The notes beneath the pieces were generated by a model. It saw nothing but the letters and a program-made list of their open reading frames with translations. It did no database searches and had not been told where the DNA came from. Made by a program: the position numbers and the translations under genes. This document shows, in pieces, positions 51,554 to 60,846 of a stretch of 64,000 nt of DNA (position 1 is its first letter; the number at the start of each line of letters is the position of its first letter). Source of the DNA: Clostridiales bacterium (lineage in GTDB: Bacteria > Bacillota > Clostridia > Lachnospirales > Lachnospiraceae); contig JAGZHZ010000011.1 of the NCBI GenBank assembly GCA_018366495.1, forward strand, positions 1 through 64,000, read 5' to 3'.

Positions 51554-53404
51554 ATGAGTAAAATTATTGGTATTGATTTAGGTACAACAAATTCATGTGT
51601 AGCTGTTATGGAAGGTGGAAAACCAGTTGTAATCGCAAATACAGAAGGAGCAAGAACAACACCATCTGTTGTTGCTTTCACAAAAACAGGAGAGCGTTTA
51701 GTTGGAGAACCAGCAAAACGTCAGGCGGTGACAAATGCAGATAAGACAATCTCTTCCATCAAAAGACATATGGGAACAGATTATAGAGTAAGCATTGAAG
51801 ATAAAAAATATTCTCCGCAGGAAATTTCTGCAATGATCCTTCAGAAATTAAAAGGAGATGCAGAAAACTATTTAGGAGAAAAAGTGACAGAAGCTGTTAT
51901 CACAGTTCCGGCATATTTTAATGATGCACAGCGTCAGGCTACAAAAGATGCAGGAAAGATTGCAGGACTGGAAGTAAAACGTATCATCAACGAGCCTACA
52001 GCAGCAGCACTGGCATACGGACTTGACAACGAAAAAGAACAGAAAATCATGGTATACGACCTGGGCGGCGGTACATTTGATGTTTCTATCATTGAAATCG
52101 GTGAAGGTGTCATTGAAGTACTGGCAACAAACGGTGACAATAAACTGGGTGGAGATGACTTCGACCAGAAGATCACAGATTATATGCTTGCAGAATTTAA
52201 GAGAACAGAAGGCGTAGACTTATCAAATGATAAGATGGCGCTTCAGAGATTAAAAGAAGCAGCAGAGAAAGCAAAGAAAGAGCTGTCTTCCGCTACAACA
52301 ACAAACATTAACCTGCCATTCATCACTGCAACAGCAGAGGGACCAAAACATTTTGATATGAACCTCACAAGAGCAAAATTTGATGAACTGACACATGATC
52401 TGGTAGAAAGAACAGCAACACCTGTGACAAACGCACTGAGAGACGCAGGACTGAGTGTAAATGAAATTTCAAAAGTTCTGCTTGTAGGTGGTTCCACACG
52501 TATTCCGGCTGTACAGGATAAAGTAAAACAGCTGACAGGCCAGGAACCAAGCAAAACATTAAATCCAGACGAATGTGTTGCAATCGGTGCATCTATTCAG
52601 GGTGGTAAATTAGCCGGCGATGCAGGTGCAGGCGATATTCTTCTGCTGGATGTTACTCCTCTGTCTCTGTCTATTGAGACAATGGGCGGCGTAGCAACAA
52701 GACTGATTGAGAGAAATACAACAATCCCTACAAAGAAGAGCCAGATCTTCTCAACGGCAGCAGATAACCAGACAGCTGTTGATATCCATGTAGTACAGGG
52801 TGAAAGACAGTTTGCAAAAGATAATAAATCTTTAGGACAGTTCAGACTGGATGGAATTCCGCCAGCAAGAAGAGGTGTTCCACAGATTGAAGTTACATTT
52901 GATATCGACGCAAACGGTATTGTAAACGTATCAGCAAAAGATCTGGGAACAGGAAAAGAACAGCACATCACAATTACATCCGGTTCCAATATGTCAGACA
53001 GTGAAATCGATAAAGCCGTAAAGGAAGCTGCTGAATTTGAAGCTCAGGATAAGAAGAGAAAAGAAGCAATCGACACAAGAAACGAAGCAGATTCTATGGT
53101 ATTCCAGACAGAAAAAGCTTTGGAAGAAGTCGGAGATAAATTAGATGCAAACGATAAGACAGCTGTTGAAGCAGATTTAAATGCACTGAAAGACCTGATT
53201 GCAAAGACAAATCCAGATGATATGACAGAGTCTCAGGTTGCTGAATTAAAGGCAGGAAAAGAGAAACTGATGGAAAGTGCAAACAAACTGTTCGCAAAAG
53301 TTTATGAGCAGGCACAGGGAGCAGCAAATGCAGGACAGAATGCAGGAACACAGGAATCTTATCAGTCTGATGATGTAGTAGATGGAGATTACAAAGAAGT
53401 TTAA
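51554..53404 (+). CDS. dnaK: Chaperone DnaK (Hsp70)
   Basis: A 616-residue Hsp70. Ile-Gly-Ile-Asp-Leu-Gly-Thr-Thr-Asn-Ser at the N-terminus, Val-Tyr-Asp-Leu-Gly-Gly-Gly-Thr-Phe-Asp and Leu-Val-Gly-Gly-Ser-Thr-Arg-Ile-Pro are intact. As in other Gram-positive DnaKs the segment in the upper ATPase lobe is shortened. It ends with Asp-Gly-Asp-Tyr-Lys-Glu-Val. AGGAGG precedes the ATG. Confidence 0.99.
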   Translation: MSKIIGIDLGTTNSCVAVMEGGKPVVIANTEGARTTPSVVAFTKTGERLVGEPAKRQAVTNADKTISSIKRHMGTDYRVSIEDKKYSPQEISAMILQKLKGDAENYLGEKVTEAVITVPAYFNDAQRQATKDAGKIAGLEVKRIINEPTAAALAYGLDNEKEQKIMVYDLGGGTFDVSIIEIGEGVIEVLATNGDNKLGGDDFDQKITDYMLAEFKRTEGVDLSNDKMALQRLKEAAEKAKKELSSATTTNINLPFITATAEGPKHFDMNLTRAKFDELTHDLVERTATPVTNALRDAGLSVNEISKVLLVGGSTRIPAVQDKVKQLTGQEPSKTLNPDECVAIGASIQGGKLAGDAGAGDILLLDVTPLSLSIETMGGVATRLIERNTTIPTKKSQIFSTAADNQTAVDIHVVQGERQFAKDNKSLGQFRLDGIPPARRGVPQIEVTFDIDANGIVNVSAKDLGTGKEQHITITSGSNMSDSEIDKAVKEAAEFEAQDKKRKEAIDTRNEADSMVFQTEKALEEVGDKLDANDKTAVEADLNALKDLIAKTNPDDMTESQVAELKAGKEKLMESANKLFAKVYEQAQGAANAGQNAGTQESYQSDDVVDGDYKEV

Positions 53405-53429
53405 TGAAATGTGATAGATAGAAGCAGGA

Positions 53430-53475
53430 GGGGCTCTCGCAGTAAAGGTTTTCGGACTGCCATTGCGATAGCCCC
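53430..53475 (+). other. Hairpin between dnaK and dnaJ
   Basis: GGGGCT (53430-53435) pairs with AGCCCC (53470-53475), with an inner CGCA/TGCG helix. There is no T run, so it is more likely an mRNA processing or stability element than a terminator. dnaJ still follows in the same direction 31 bp later. Confidence 0.5.
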
Positions 53476-53505
53476 GCTTGTGGTGTATCTAGGAAGGGGA
53501 ATACA

Positions 53506-54690
53506 ATGGCAGAGAAAAGAGATTACTACGAGGTTTTGGGAGTCGACCGCGGGGCCGATGACGCGACTATCAAAAAAGCATATCGTCAGCTGGCCAAAAA
53601 GTATCACCCTGATATGAATCCGGGAGATAAGGAAGCAGAGAAAAAATTTAAAGAGGCTTCCGAGGCTTATTCTGTGCTGAGTGATCCGGAAAAGAGACGT
53701 CAGTATGATCAGTTTGGTCATGCGGCCTTTGAACAGGGCGGCGGCGGTGCCGGCGGATTTGGCGGATTTGACTTTAATGGCGGAGATATGGGAGATATCT
53801 TTGGAGATATTTTTGGAGACTTTTTCGGAGGCGGCAGAAAGCGTTCCGCAGCAGGAAACAGCCCGATGAAAGGGGCAAATATCCGTGCCAGCGTACGGAT
53901 TTCTTTTGAGGAAGCAGTGTTTGGATGCGAGAAAGAGCTGGAGCTGACTTTAAAAGATGAATGTAAGACATGTCATGGTACAGGGGCAAAGCCTGGAACT
54001 AACCCAGAAACCTGTCCAAAATGCGGCGGCAAAGGTCAGGTTGTCTACACACAGCAGTCGTTATTTGGTATGGTCCGTAATGTGCAGACATGTCCAGATT
54101 GTAATGGTACAGGAAAAATTGTAAAAGAAAAATGTCCGGATTGCCGCGGCACGGGATATATTGCCAGCCGCAAAAAGATTCAGGTTACAATTCCTGCAGG
54201 TATTGATAACGGCCAGAGCATTCGTATCCGGGAAAAAGGAGAACCTGGCATGAACGGCGGACCAAGAGGAGATTTGCTGGTAGAAGTAAATGTATCGAGA
54301 CATCCGATTTTCCAGAGACAGGACACAAATATTTTCTCTACAGCGCCGATCACATTTGCACAGGCGGCGCTTGGAGGAGAAGTGCGTATCAGTACAGTAG
54401 ACGGCGACGTCATGTATGAAGTCAAACCTGGAACACAGACAGATACAAAAGTACGCCTGAAAGGAAAAGGTGTTCCATCTCTGCGAAACAAATCGGTTCG
54501 GGGAGATCATTATGTTACGCTTGTTGTTCAGGTTCCGACAAAATTGAATGAAGAAGCGAAAAAAGCGCTGCGTGAGTTTGACATGGCTTCAGGAAATAGT
54601 CTGAACCAGAAAAAAGACGCACAGGAAAAGCCGAAACGAAAAGGTTTTATGGATAAAATTAAAGAGCAGTTTGAAGACAAAGAAGACTAA
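53506..54690 (+). CDS. dnaJ: Chaperone DnaJ (Hsp40)
   Basis: A 394-residue type I J-protein. J domain with His-Pro-Asp at residues about 35-37, a Gly/Phe-rich stretch (75-115), four zinc-finger repeats of the Cys-x-x-Cys-x-Gly-x-Gly type (about 145-220), then the client-binding domains. It stimulates DnaK ATPase. A terminator follows 15 bp after the stop. Confidence 0.98.
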   Translation: MAEKRDYYEVLGVDRGADDATIKKAYRQLAKKYHPDMNPGDKEAEKKFKEASEAYSVLSDPEKRRQYDQFGHAAFEQGGGGAGGFGGFDFNGGDMGDIFGDIFGDFFGGGRKRSAAGNSPMKGANIRASVRISFEEAVFGCEKELELTLKDECKTCHGTGAKPGTNPETCPKCGGKGQVVYTQQSLFGMVRNVQTCPDCNGTGKIVKEKCPDCRGTGYIASRKKIQVTIPAGIDNGQSIRIREKGEPGMNGGPRGDLLVEVNVSRHPIFQRQDTNIFSTAPITFAQAALGGEVRISTVDGDVMYEVKPGTQTDTKVRLKGKGVPSLRNKSVRGDHYVTLVVQVPTKLNEEAKKALREFDMASGNSLNQKKDAQEKPKRKGFMDKIKEQFEDKED

Positions 54691-54705
54691 ATAAATAAAA
54701 AGACC

Positions 54706-54736
54706 AGATCAAATCTGTTTGATCTGATCTTTTTTT
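54706..54736 (+). terminator. Rho-independent terminator of the heat-shock operon
   Basis: An 8-bp stem (54706-54713 with 54718-54725) and loop TCTG are followed by GATC and seven T residues. The rest of the gap to 54943 shows no other clear element. Confidence 0.85.
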
Positions 54737-54943
54737 ATAGATAAGACGAGACCATACGCGGCTTCCGTCATGAGAGATTCAGGGGGAAAATGGTTTCCTT
54801 TCACAGAATGGTTCTGGTCGGCACGGATGAGAATGAAATGATACTTTAACAAAAATTAAGATATTATTTCAATATAAAGATTGGCAGAGAAGAGGAGGAT
54901 GTGATAAAGTAAAAGAAACAGCTAAAAGAAAGTGGGGATTTCA

Positions 54944-57900
54944 ATGAAGTGGAAACAGAACAAAATCATACGCTGGATGGTTTTGACGGCGATGCTTCTG
55001 ACGGCGATGCCCATAACTGTTTTTGCACAGACGTATTCAGGAACGTGTATTGTTACAGTCGGAAGCAAGGGAAAAGGACAAGTTTCTCCTGAAGGAGAGC
55101 TATCTGTGTGGCCGGGAGAGAAAATGACGTTTGATGTGATACCGTACGAGGGATATCGGGTATCTTCTATCAGTGTAAATGGTGTACGGCTGACAAATGC
55201 AGAATTGGAAAATGTGATACAGACAGGGCAGTATTCTCTGACAGGGATCTATTCCAATACTTCTATGGAAGTTATATTCCAGGCAGACAATTCTTCTAGT
55301 CAGCATACTTACACAGTATTTGGATCTGCAGCTTTGTGCGGTGCGGCACAGGAACCGACAGCAGTGTGGAATGATATGCGCGAAGCAGAGACAGGAAAGT
55401 TTGAAGCCATATATGAAGGAGTATCTGCCGGATATTATGAAATAGGTGTTTCCAAAGATCATGGATGGACAGAGATCTATGGCAAGGACGGTACACAGGA
55501 GCTGCTTGCTGTGGAAGTTTTAAATGATGGACAGACGCTGAAAATCAGTTTTGATGAGACGAGCGGTGATGTCGCAGTGGAACAGAATGAAAGTATCATA
55601 GAGGTAGAAAGAAGTACTCTGAATGCAGGAGAGTCTTCGGACGTTCCAGAGGCAACCCAAAGTGAGATTTCAGAATATGGAAATGAAGAAACTGCAAGAG
55701 AAGAAGTGCTGGAAGAAGAGATAGCAGAATCACAGAACGGTCCTATGGAAATGAGAGGCAGGACAAGAGAACGAAGTATGCCGAACAGTGTGCGGAGCAT
55801 AGAATATACAGACACAGCCGGATATCGTCAGGTTATTGTCGGATATTCTGCGGGAGGAACCGTATTTGCACCCGAGACAGCATGGATTACAGAACAAGGA
55901 GTGATTGAAATTCCGGAAGGACAGCCGGCATTTTTTTCTTTTATGCCAGATCCGGGATATCAGGTCAAAGAAATTTACATTGACGGAGTGCTGCTTGGAG
56001 AAGATGAAAAAAAGAGCGCTGTGGCAGCTGGGGGCTTTTATTTTGAAGATACGACAAAGGACAGAAGCATTTATGTGGAATTTGAACCATCTGTGGAGGG
56101 ATGGAATGGACAGTATAAGGTTTCAGTCTCGTTTACGGGAAATGGTCTGGTGGAACCTACACCAGGACTTGAAACGACAGAGGATGGCGTCGTGTATGTG
56201 CCGCAGGGACAGAGCTTAAGCCTGTTTTTCTATCCAAGTGAAGGATGCGAAGTAAAGGAGATTCTAGTGGATGGCGCAGCTGTCTCAGAAGAGGAGCTAA
56301 AGTCAGCAAATAATACAAACAGTTTTACAATCTGGGGCGTATACAATGATATGAGTGTATCGGTCACATTTGACAAAAAAGAAGACCAGAAGAAACAGTA
56401 TACGGTTTCTTTGACAGCAGGTGAGGGAGGAACTATCTATACAAGTGACTGGATGCAGGGAATCACAAACGGGGAATTGAGTGTACAGGCATCTGAGGGA
56501 GAAGAATTCAGCGTCTTTATTATCCCGGATTCCGGATGGAAGATTTCCCAGATACTTGTAGATGGCGGAAGCCTTTCCACACAGCAGCTAGAAGAAATTA
56601 CAGCGTCGCAGAGCTATTATTTTGGATCTGTACAAGGCGCTCATACGATGCAGGTTATATTTGAAAGAGATTTTTACGAGATTTCATTTTCAGCAAGTGT
56701 AGGCGGAAGCATCTTGCCTGTGCTTGAGATCAATGGACAGGAAAGTGGAATGATTCAGGTAGAAACAGGGGCGGATATTCCTTTCCAGATTATTCCAGAC
56801 CAGGGATATGAGCTTGCTGGACTGAGTATAGACGGGACGCCGGTGGGGCAGGAAGAATTGGAAGTTTTAAAGAAAGAGCTGTCATATACATTTTATCAGA
56901 TTAATGCAGATCATCAGATTATAGCATCGTTTATGAAGAAAGAGCCAGATGAGAAAGCATATGTGGTGACGTCAAGTACGGGAGGACACGGAGATATTCT
57001 TCCATTCGGTCCTCAGAAAGTGACGGCAGGCCAGACACTTTCTTTTTCAATCATACCAGATGAAGGATATGAAATAGCTGCTATCCTAATTGATGAAAAA
57101 GAAATTTCTCAGATTGCACTGCGCAGAGTGAAAGAAAAAGGAAGCTTTACTTTCCAGCCTATACAGGCAAATCATACGATTGCAGCGGTATTTGCGGAGG
57201 TTTCTGAGCAGAAAAAGACAAGTTATCAGATTTATTATCTGGATCAGGACGGTTCAGAAATTGAGGAGCTGCCTGCAGCATATGAGAGCGCTTCCCAGTA
57301 TCTTTACGGCGAAGGAATTACACTTCCCGTTCAGGCTCCTTATGCAAAAGAAGGATATGCTTTTGAAGGATGGTATGACAGCAAAGAGGGCGGCAATAAA
57401 GTAACAGCGATTTCCTCAAAAGAAAAAGGAGATAAATCTCTGTATGCCCGCTGGAAAAAAAGAGCTGCCGGATCGAGCCAGACAGAATTGAAAAATGAAT
57501 GGTATGGTATCAGTGTGAATGGATTTTTTACAGCTTTGCCTGAACTGAAAGTAGAGCAGCTGCAAAGCGGAAATACAACATACGATTCCATGTGCAGGCG
57601 CGATGAGATGGCAAAAAAAGCAGTGCTGGCAGGATATAGACTGTCTGTCAGTGGCGGAGAGCCGGACGGTACATTGAATGTTTCATTTTTGTTGGATGAG
57701 AGATTGAACGGAGAGACTATGACTGTTCTTCATCTGACGCCAAATGGAACATTAAAGAACGGTACGGCTGCAGTGGAGAATGGAAAAATTTCCATTCAGG
57801 TCAATGAACTTGGAACTTTTATCATAGGGGCAGACGATGAGGCAGTGAGACAGGCAGGAATTACAGAATTACATGGTGTGGCAATCGAACAGGAAGAAGA

Positions 57901-58012
57901 ACCAAAGAAAGATGGAATGGGTCTTGTACTGTTTGCAGCAGCGGCAGTTTTGCTTGTAGGAATCTGTATCGCAGTCGGAATTATTATAAAAAAGAAAACA
58001 GATGAAGAATAA
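54944..58012 (+). CDS. Surface protein with X25-like module and divergent InlB B-repeats, membrane anchored
   Basis: A 1022-residue protein with an N-terminal signal peptide (hydrophobic stretch ending Thr-Val-Phe-Ala-Gln). The first repeat unit is followed by a module resembling the X25 domain of pullulanases (Phe-Gly-Ser-Ala-Ala-Leu-Cys-Gly, Asn-Asp-Met-Arg-Glu, Tyr-Glu-Ile-Gly-Val, about residues 115-215). An acidic linker comes next, then five more units of about 85 residues with Gly-Tyr-x-Val-x-x-Ile-x-Val/Ile-Asp-Gly (divergent InlB B-repeat type). A Listeria-Bacteroides repeat (Glu-Gly-Trp-Tyr, Leu-Tyr-Ala-Arg-Trp) lies at about 765-840. The C-terminus has one membrane helix and a Lys-rich tail, with no LPXTG. 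Likely adhesin or wall scaffold. Start 54944 follows GTGGGGAT. Confidence 0.85.
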   Translation: MKWKQNKIIRWMVLTAMLLTAMPITVFAQTYSGTCIVTVGSKGKGQVSPEGELSVWPGEKMTFDVIPYEGYRVSSISVNGVRLTNAELENVIQTGQYSLTGIYSNTSMEVIFQADNSSSQHTYTVFGSAALCGAAQEPTAVWNDMREAETGKFEAIYEGVSAGYYEIGVSKDHGWTEIYGKDGTQELLAVEVLNDGQTLKISFDETSGDVAVEQNESIIEVERSTLNAGESSDVPEATQSEISEYGNEETAREEVLEEEIAESQNGPMEMRGRTRERSMPNSVRSIEYTDTAGYRQVIVGYSAGGTVFAPETAWITEQGVIEIPEGQPAFFSFMPDPGYQVKEIYIDGVLLGEDEKKSAVAAGGFYFEDTTKDRSIYVEFEPSVEGWNGQYKVSVSFTGNGLVEPTPGLETTEDGVVYVPQGQSLSLFFYPSEGCEVKEILVDGAAVSEEELKSANNTNSFTIWGVYNDMSVSVTFDKKEDQKKQYTVSLTAGEGGTIYTSDWMQGITNGELSVQASEGEEFSVFIIPDSGWKISQILVDGGSLSTQQLEEITASQSYYFGSVQGAHTMQVIFERDFYEISFSASVGGSILPVLEINGQESGMIQVETGADIPFQIIPDQGYELAGLSIDGTPVGQEELEVLKKELSYTFYQINADHQIIASFMKKEPDEKAYVVTSSTGGHGDILPFGPQKVTAGQTLSFSIIPDEGYEIAAILIDEKEISQIALRRVKEKGSFTFQPIQANHTIAAVFAEVSEQKKTSYQIYYLDQDGSEIEELPAAYESASQYLYGEGITLPVQAPYAKEGYAFEGWYDSKEGGNKVTAISSKEKGDKSLYARWKKRAAGSSQTELKNEWYGISVNGFFTALPELKVEQLQSGNTTYDSMCRRDEMAKKAVLAGYRLSVSGGEPDGTLNVSFLLDERLNGETMTVLHLTPNGTLKNGTAAVENGKISIQVNELGTFIIGADDEAVRQAGITELHGVAIEQEEEPKKDGMGLVLFAAAAVLLVGICIAVGIIIKKKTDEE

Positions 58013-58065
58013 AGAAACTGTCACAGAATAGAGATTCTGAAAAGGGATATTCTGTGGCAGTTTCT
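58013..58065 (+). terminator. Long stem-loop after the surface protein gene
   Basis: An 18-bp stem with one G-T pair (58013-58030 with 58048-58065) begins immediately after the stop codon. The T-rich tail is weak (CTCATTT), but the stem is very strong; likely terminator. Between it and 58249 the sequence is AT-rich with no gene. Confidence 0.65.
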
Positions 58066-58248
58066 CTCATTTCCAAGCTATACACAATAGACAGGAAATA
58101 AGGAGCGACTTGTCAGTTTGTTTGCGGTGTGATATGATAAAAATAATTGATTATGGCGGAGACAATCATATTTTTTTGCATAACCATAAAAGAAAGAAGG
58201 AATAGAGAGAACTCTCGCGTAAATATGAGAATTTAAAGAAAGGAGAGA

Positions 58249-58368
58249 CCACTCAAAAAAACACATACAAAAATAAAAGCATAGATGTTGAGGCAGCAAG
58301 AAATATCCGTGAGGGTTTCCGTTTCTCAATAGGAGGATATGGAATCCTATTTTGAGTGGCAGATATAA
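58249..58368 (+). promoter_or_regulatory. Structured leader with possible 9-codon leader peptide before the C39-like peptidase gene
   Basis: A perfect 10-bp helix (58249-58258 with 58350-58359) encloses two further helices, 58286-58292 with 58325-58331 and 58334-58338 with 58344-58348, giving a three-way junction. AGGAGG at 58331-58336 precedes an ATG (58339) that reads Met-Glu-Ser-Tyr-Phe-Glu-Trp-Gln-Ile-stop; the TAA overlaps the ATG of the peptidase gene. The spacing of two bases is short, so translation of the peptide is uncertain. It matches no riboswitch class I recognise. Confidence 0.4.
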
Positions 58369-59738
58369 TGGGGAAAAGAAAAATAAAAGCAGGGGCGGCT
58401 GCAGTTTGCATGGCAGCATGTGCTTTTTTGTTTTCAGCAGAGATACAGGTGCAGGCAGGGCTTGTGCTAGAGGATCTTAGCGGTTCTTTTGATCCAAAGA
58501 AAAAAGAGGATGAAAAAAAGGGAGAATATTATCAGATTTCCAGCGAGAATGGAAAGATGACAAATATTTTGATTGAATTGTATCGGCTGCAAAGTCAGGG
58601 ATATGAGCTGGATGGCTGGCTGGAGCTCAATGGAGATTTTTACTACAAACAAGAAAATGAGATTCTGACTGGTCTGCAAGAGATCGGAGAAGAAATCTAT
58701 TATTTTAATGAAAATGGCAAAATGGAGACGCAGTGCTGGAAAAAAGTGGGAGAAGACAGCTATTTTTTTAGCGAAAGCGGAGAGGCATACCGAGAAGACA
58801 GTGTACAGATCGAAGGAACGTACTACTGTTTTGACAGAGAAGGGCGAATGCAAAGAGAACAGATGCTGGTTTTGGAAGAGGGAACATACTATGTGGGAGA
58901 AGACGGTGCATCTGTGAAAGATCAGTTTTTAAAACTGGACAAAGAGACGTATTATTTTGACGAGAATGGAAGGATGACAACGGGTCTGATTGCTGTGGAC
59001 GGTGAAGAATATTATATGGGTTCGGACGGCAAAATGAAAAAGGGATGGCAGGTTATAAACGGCAGACGGTATCTTTTTCATTTACAGACAGGCAAAATGC
59101 TGAAAGGAATTAAAATTGGAGATATTGTGATTGATAAGAACGGCAGAGCTGAACTTCCGGACAGTCATATGATTCAAATGGAAGAGATGATGCAGAATCC
59201 AGAACTCCCGACCGGCTGTGAATCTGTTGCGCTTACAATTGCTTTGAATTATTACGGATTTGAACTGGAAAAAACAACGATCGCAGATGAATATCTGGAA
59301 TACAGCGACAAAAATTTTGTCTCAGCATATGTGGGAAATCCCCACACGGAAAGCGGAGCCGGCTGTTTTGCACCTGCGATTGAAACAGCTGGAAATGAGT
59401 TTTTAGAGACAGTTGGTTCTGATCTGAAGGCTGCCGATATCAGCGGGGCTTCTCTGGAGGAGCTGTATTCTTATGTGGCAAACGGGACGCCTGTTGTGGT
59501 GTGGAACAGCATGTATATGAATGACTTGGAAAAAACGGAACAGACGTATGTATATCAGGGAAAGACGTATTACTGGTATCGAAAAGAACACTGCGTCGTT
59601 TTGTGCGGCTATGATAAGGAAAAAGGTATTGTGCTTATAAATGATCCGCTGGAAGGCATCGTGGAGCGTGATGCAGAGCGATTTGAAGAAATTTATGATC
59701 AGATGGGAAAAATGGCAGTCGTGATTCAGCAGAATTAA
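58368..59738 (+). CDS. Secreted C39-like peptidase with cell-wall-binding repeats
   Basis: A 456-residue protein. Residues 1-30 form a signal peptide ending Val-Gln-Ala-Gly. Residues about 80-255 hold about eight choline-binding/glucan-binding-type repeats (Tyr-Tyr-Phe-x-x-x-Gly-x-Met). The C-terminal 190 residues form a C39-like cysteine peptidase: Pro-Thr-Gly-Cys-Glu-Ser-Val-Ala, Glu-His-Cys-Val-Val-Leu-Cys-Gly-Tyr-Asp and Ile-Asn-Asp-Pro give the Cys, His and Asp/Asn. It likely acts at the cell wall; substrate unknown. The ATG at 58368 is preferred (GAGTGG upstream); a GTG at 58356 is possible. Confidence 0.88.
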   Translation: MGKRKIKAGAAAVCMAACAFLFSAEIQVQAGLVLEDLSGSFDPKKKEDEKKGEYYQISSENGKMTNILIELYRLQSQGYELDGWLELNGDFYYKQENEILTGLQEIGEEIYYFNENGKMETQCWKKVGEDSYFFSESGEAYREDSVQIEGTYYCFDREGRMQREQMLVLEEGTYYVGEDGASVKDQFLKLDKETYYFDENGRMTTGLIAVDGEEYYMGSDGKMKKGWQVINGRRYLFHLQTGKMLKGIKIGDIVIDKNGRAELPDSHMIQMEEMMQNPELPTGCESVALTIALNYYGFELEKTTIADEYLEYSDKNFVSAYVGNPHTESGAGCFAPAIETAGNEFLETVGSDLKAADISGASLEELYSYVANGTPVVVWNSMYMNDLEKTEQTYVYQGKTYYWYRKEHCVVLCGYDKEKGIVLINDPLEGIVERDAERFEEIYDQMGKMAVVIQQN

Positions 59739-59792
59739 AACAGACAGAAAATGGATGAAGAGAAGAAGAACTTGAAATGACAGGATAAAAAT

Positions 59793-59826
59793 CGGTCAAC
59801 AGAAGATTGCGATATGACCGTTTTTG
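59793..59826 (+). terminator. Probable terminator after the C39-like peptidase gene
   Basis: CGGTCA (59793-59798) pairs with TGACCG (59815-59820) and is followed by five T residues. The stem is short with a 16-nt loop. It overlaps the next promoter. Confidence 0.55.
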
Positions 59827-59835
59827 TGTTATAAT
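59807..59835 (+). promoter_or_regulatory. Probable promoter of prmA-rsmE
   Basis: TTGCGA (59807-59812) and TATAAT (59830-59835) are 17 bp apart. The -35 box and spacer lie within the terminator hairpin. This gives the prmA operon its own start, apart from the heat-shock operon. Confidence 0.55.
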
Positions 59836-59883
59836 TACAAATTATTCTTTATATTCTTTAAAGAAAATGAATGAGGTAATCAG

Positions 59884-60837
59884 ATGAAGTGGAATAAATT
59901 TACATTAAAAACATTAACAGAGGTAGAGGACATCGTGATTTCCACCCTTGCAGAAGCAGGTGTGGAGGGAGTAGAGATTGAAGACAAAGTGCCTCTCACA
60001 GAATCAGATAAAAAACAGATGTTTGTGGATATTCTTCCGGATGGACCCACTGATGACGGAATTGCATATTTAAGCTTTTATCTGGAAGAGTCAGAAGATA
60101 AAGAAGCGCTCCTGCAGAGAGTAAGAGAAGAATTGGAGGATCTGCGCAGATTTGTGGATATTGGAGAGGGAACGATTGTGGAATCCCAGACAGAGGATAA
60201 AGACTGGATTAATAACTGGAAACAGTATTTTCACCAGTTTTATGTAGATGATATTTTAATTATTCCTTCCTGGGAAGAAGTACGCAAGGAAGATGAGGAC
60301 AAGATGATTATCCATATTGATCCGGGGACAGCATTTGGTACAGGAATGCACGAGACAACGCAGCTGTGTATGCGGCAGCTGAAAAAATATGTGACAGAGG
60401 AGACAGAACTGTTAGATGTAGGAACAGGAAGCGGAATTTTGTCAATTGTAGCATTGAAACTTGGAGCGAAACATGCAGTCGGAACAGATCTGGACCCATG
60501 TGCGATCTCAGCCACAGAAGAGAATCTGGAAGCGAATGAAATCGCGCCGGGCAGTATGGATGTGCTGATCGGAAATATTATTGATGACAAGGCAGTTCAG
60601 GATCAGGTAGGATATGAAAAATATGATATTGTAGCTGCAAATATTCTGGCAGACGTTCTAGTTCCTCTGACACCGGTGATTTTAAATCAGATGAAAAAAG
60701 GCGGAATTTATATTACATCTGGTATTATTGACGAAAAAGAAGAAGTTGTTGTGGAAGCTGTAAAGAAAGCAGGTCTGGAAGTACTGGAAGTGACGCATCA
60801 GGGAGAATGGGTGTCTGTGACAGCGCGAAAAAACTAG
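59884..60837 (+). CDS. prmA: Ribosomal protein L11 methyltransferase
   Basis: A 317-residue SAM methyltransferase that trimethylates L11. The SAM loop is Leu-Leu-Asp-Val-Gly-Thr-Gly-Ser-Gly-Ile-Leu. Pro-Gly-Thr-Ala-Phe-Gly-Thr-Gly-Met-His-Glu-Thr-Thr and Val-Ala-Ala-Asn-Ile-Leu-Ala are PrmA marks. In most relatives it directly follows dnaJ; here two surface-protein genes lie between. Nine bases separate it from rsmE. Confidence 0.96.
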   Translation: MKWNKFTLKTLTEVEDIVISTLAEAGVEGVEIEDKVPLTESDKKQMFVDILPDGPTDDGIAYLSFYLEESEDKEALLQRVREELEDLRRFVDIGEGTIVESQTEDKDWINNWKQYFHQFYVDDILIIPSWEEVRKEDEDKMIIHIDPGTAFGTGMHETTQLCMRQLKKYVTEETELLDVGTGSGILSIVALKLGAKHAVGTDLDPCAISATEENLEANEIAPGSMDVLIGNIIDDKAVQDQVGYEKYDIVAANILADVLVPLTPVILNQMKKGGIYITSGIIDEKEEVVVEAVKKAGLEVLEVTHQGEWVSVTARKN

Positions 60838-60846
60838 GAGAGAATC

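Noticed and set aside
58249..58368. Cyclic di-GMP or other known riboswitch
   Set aside because: None of the conserved bases of the GEMM-I or GEMM-II, TPP, SAM or fluoride classes are visible, although the fold is suggestive.
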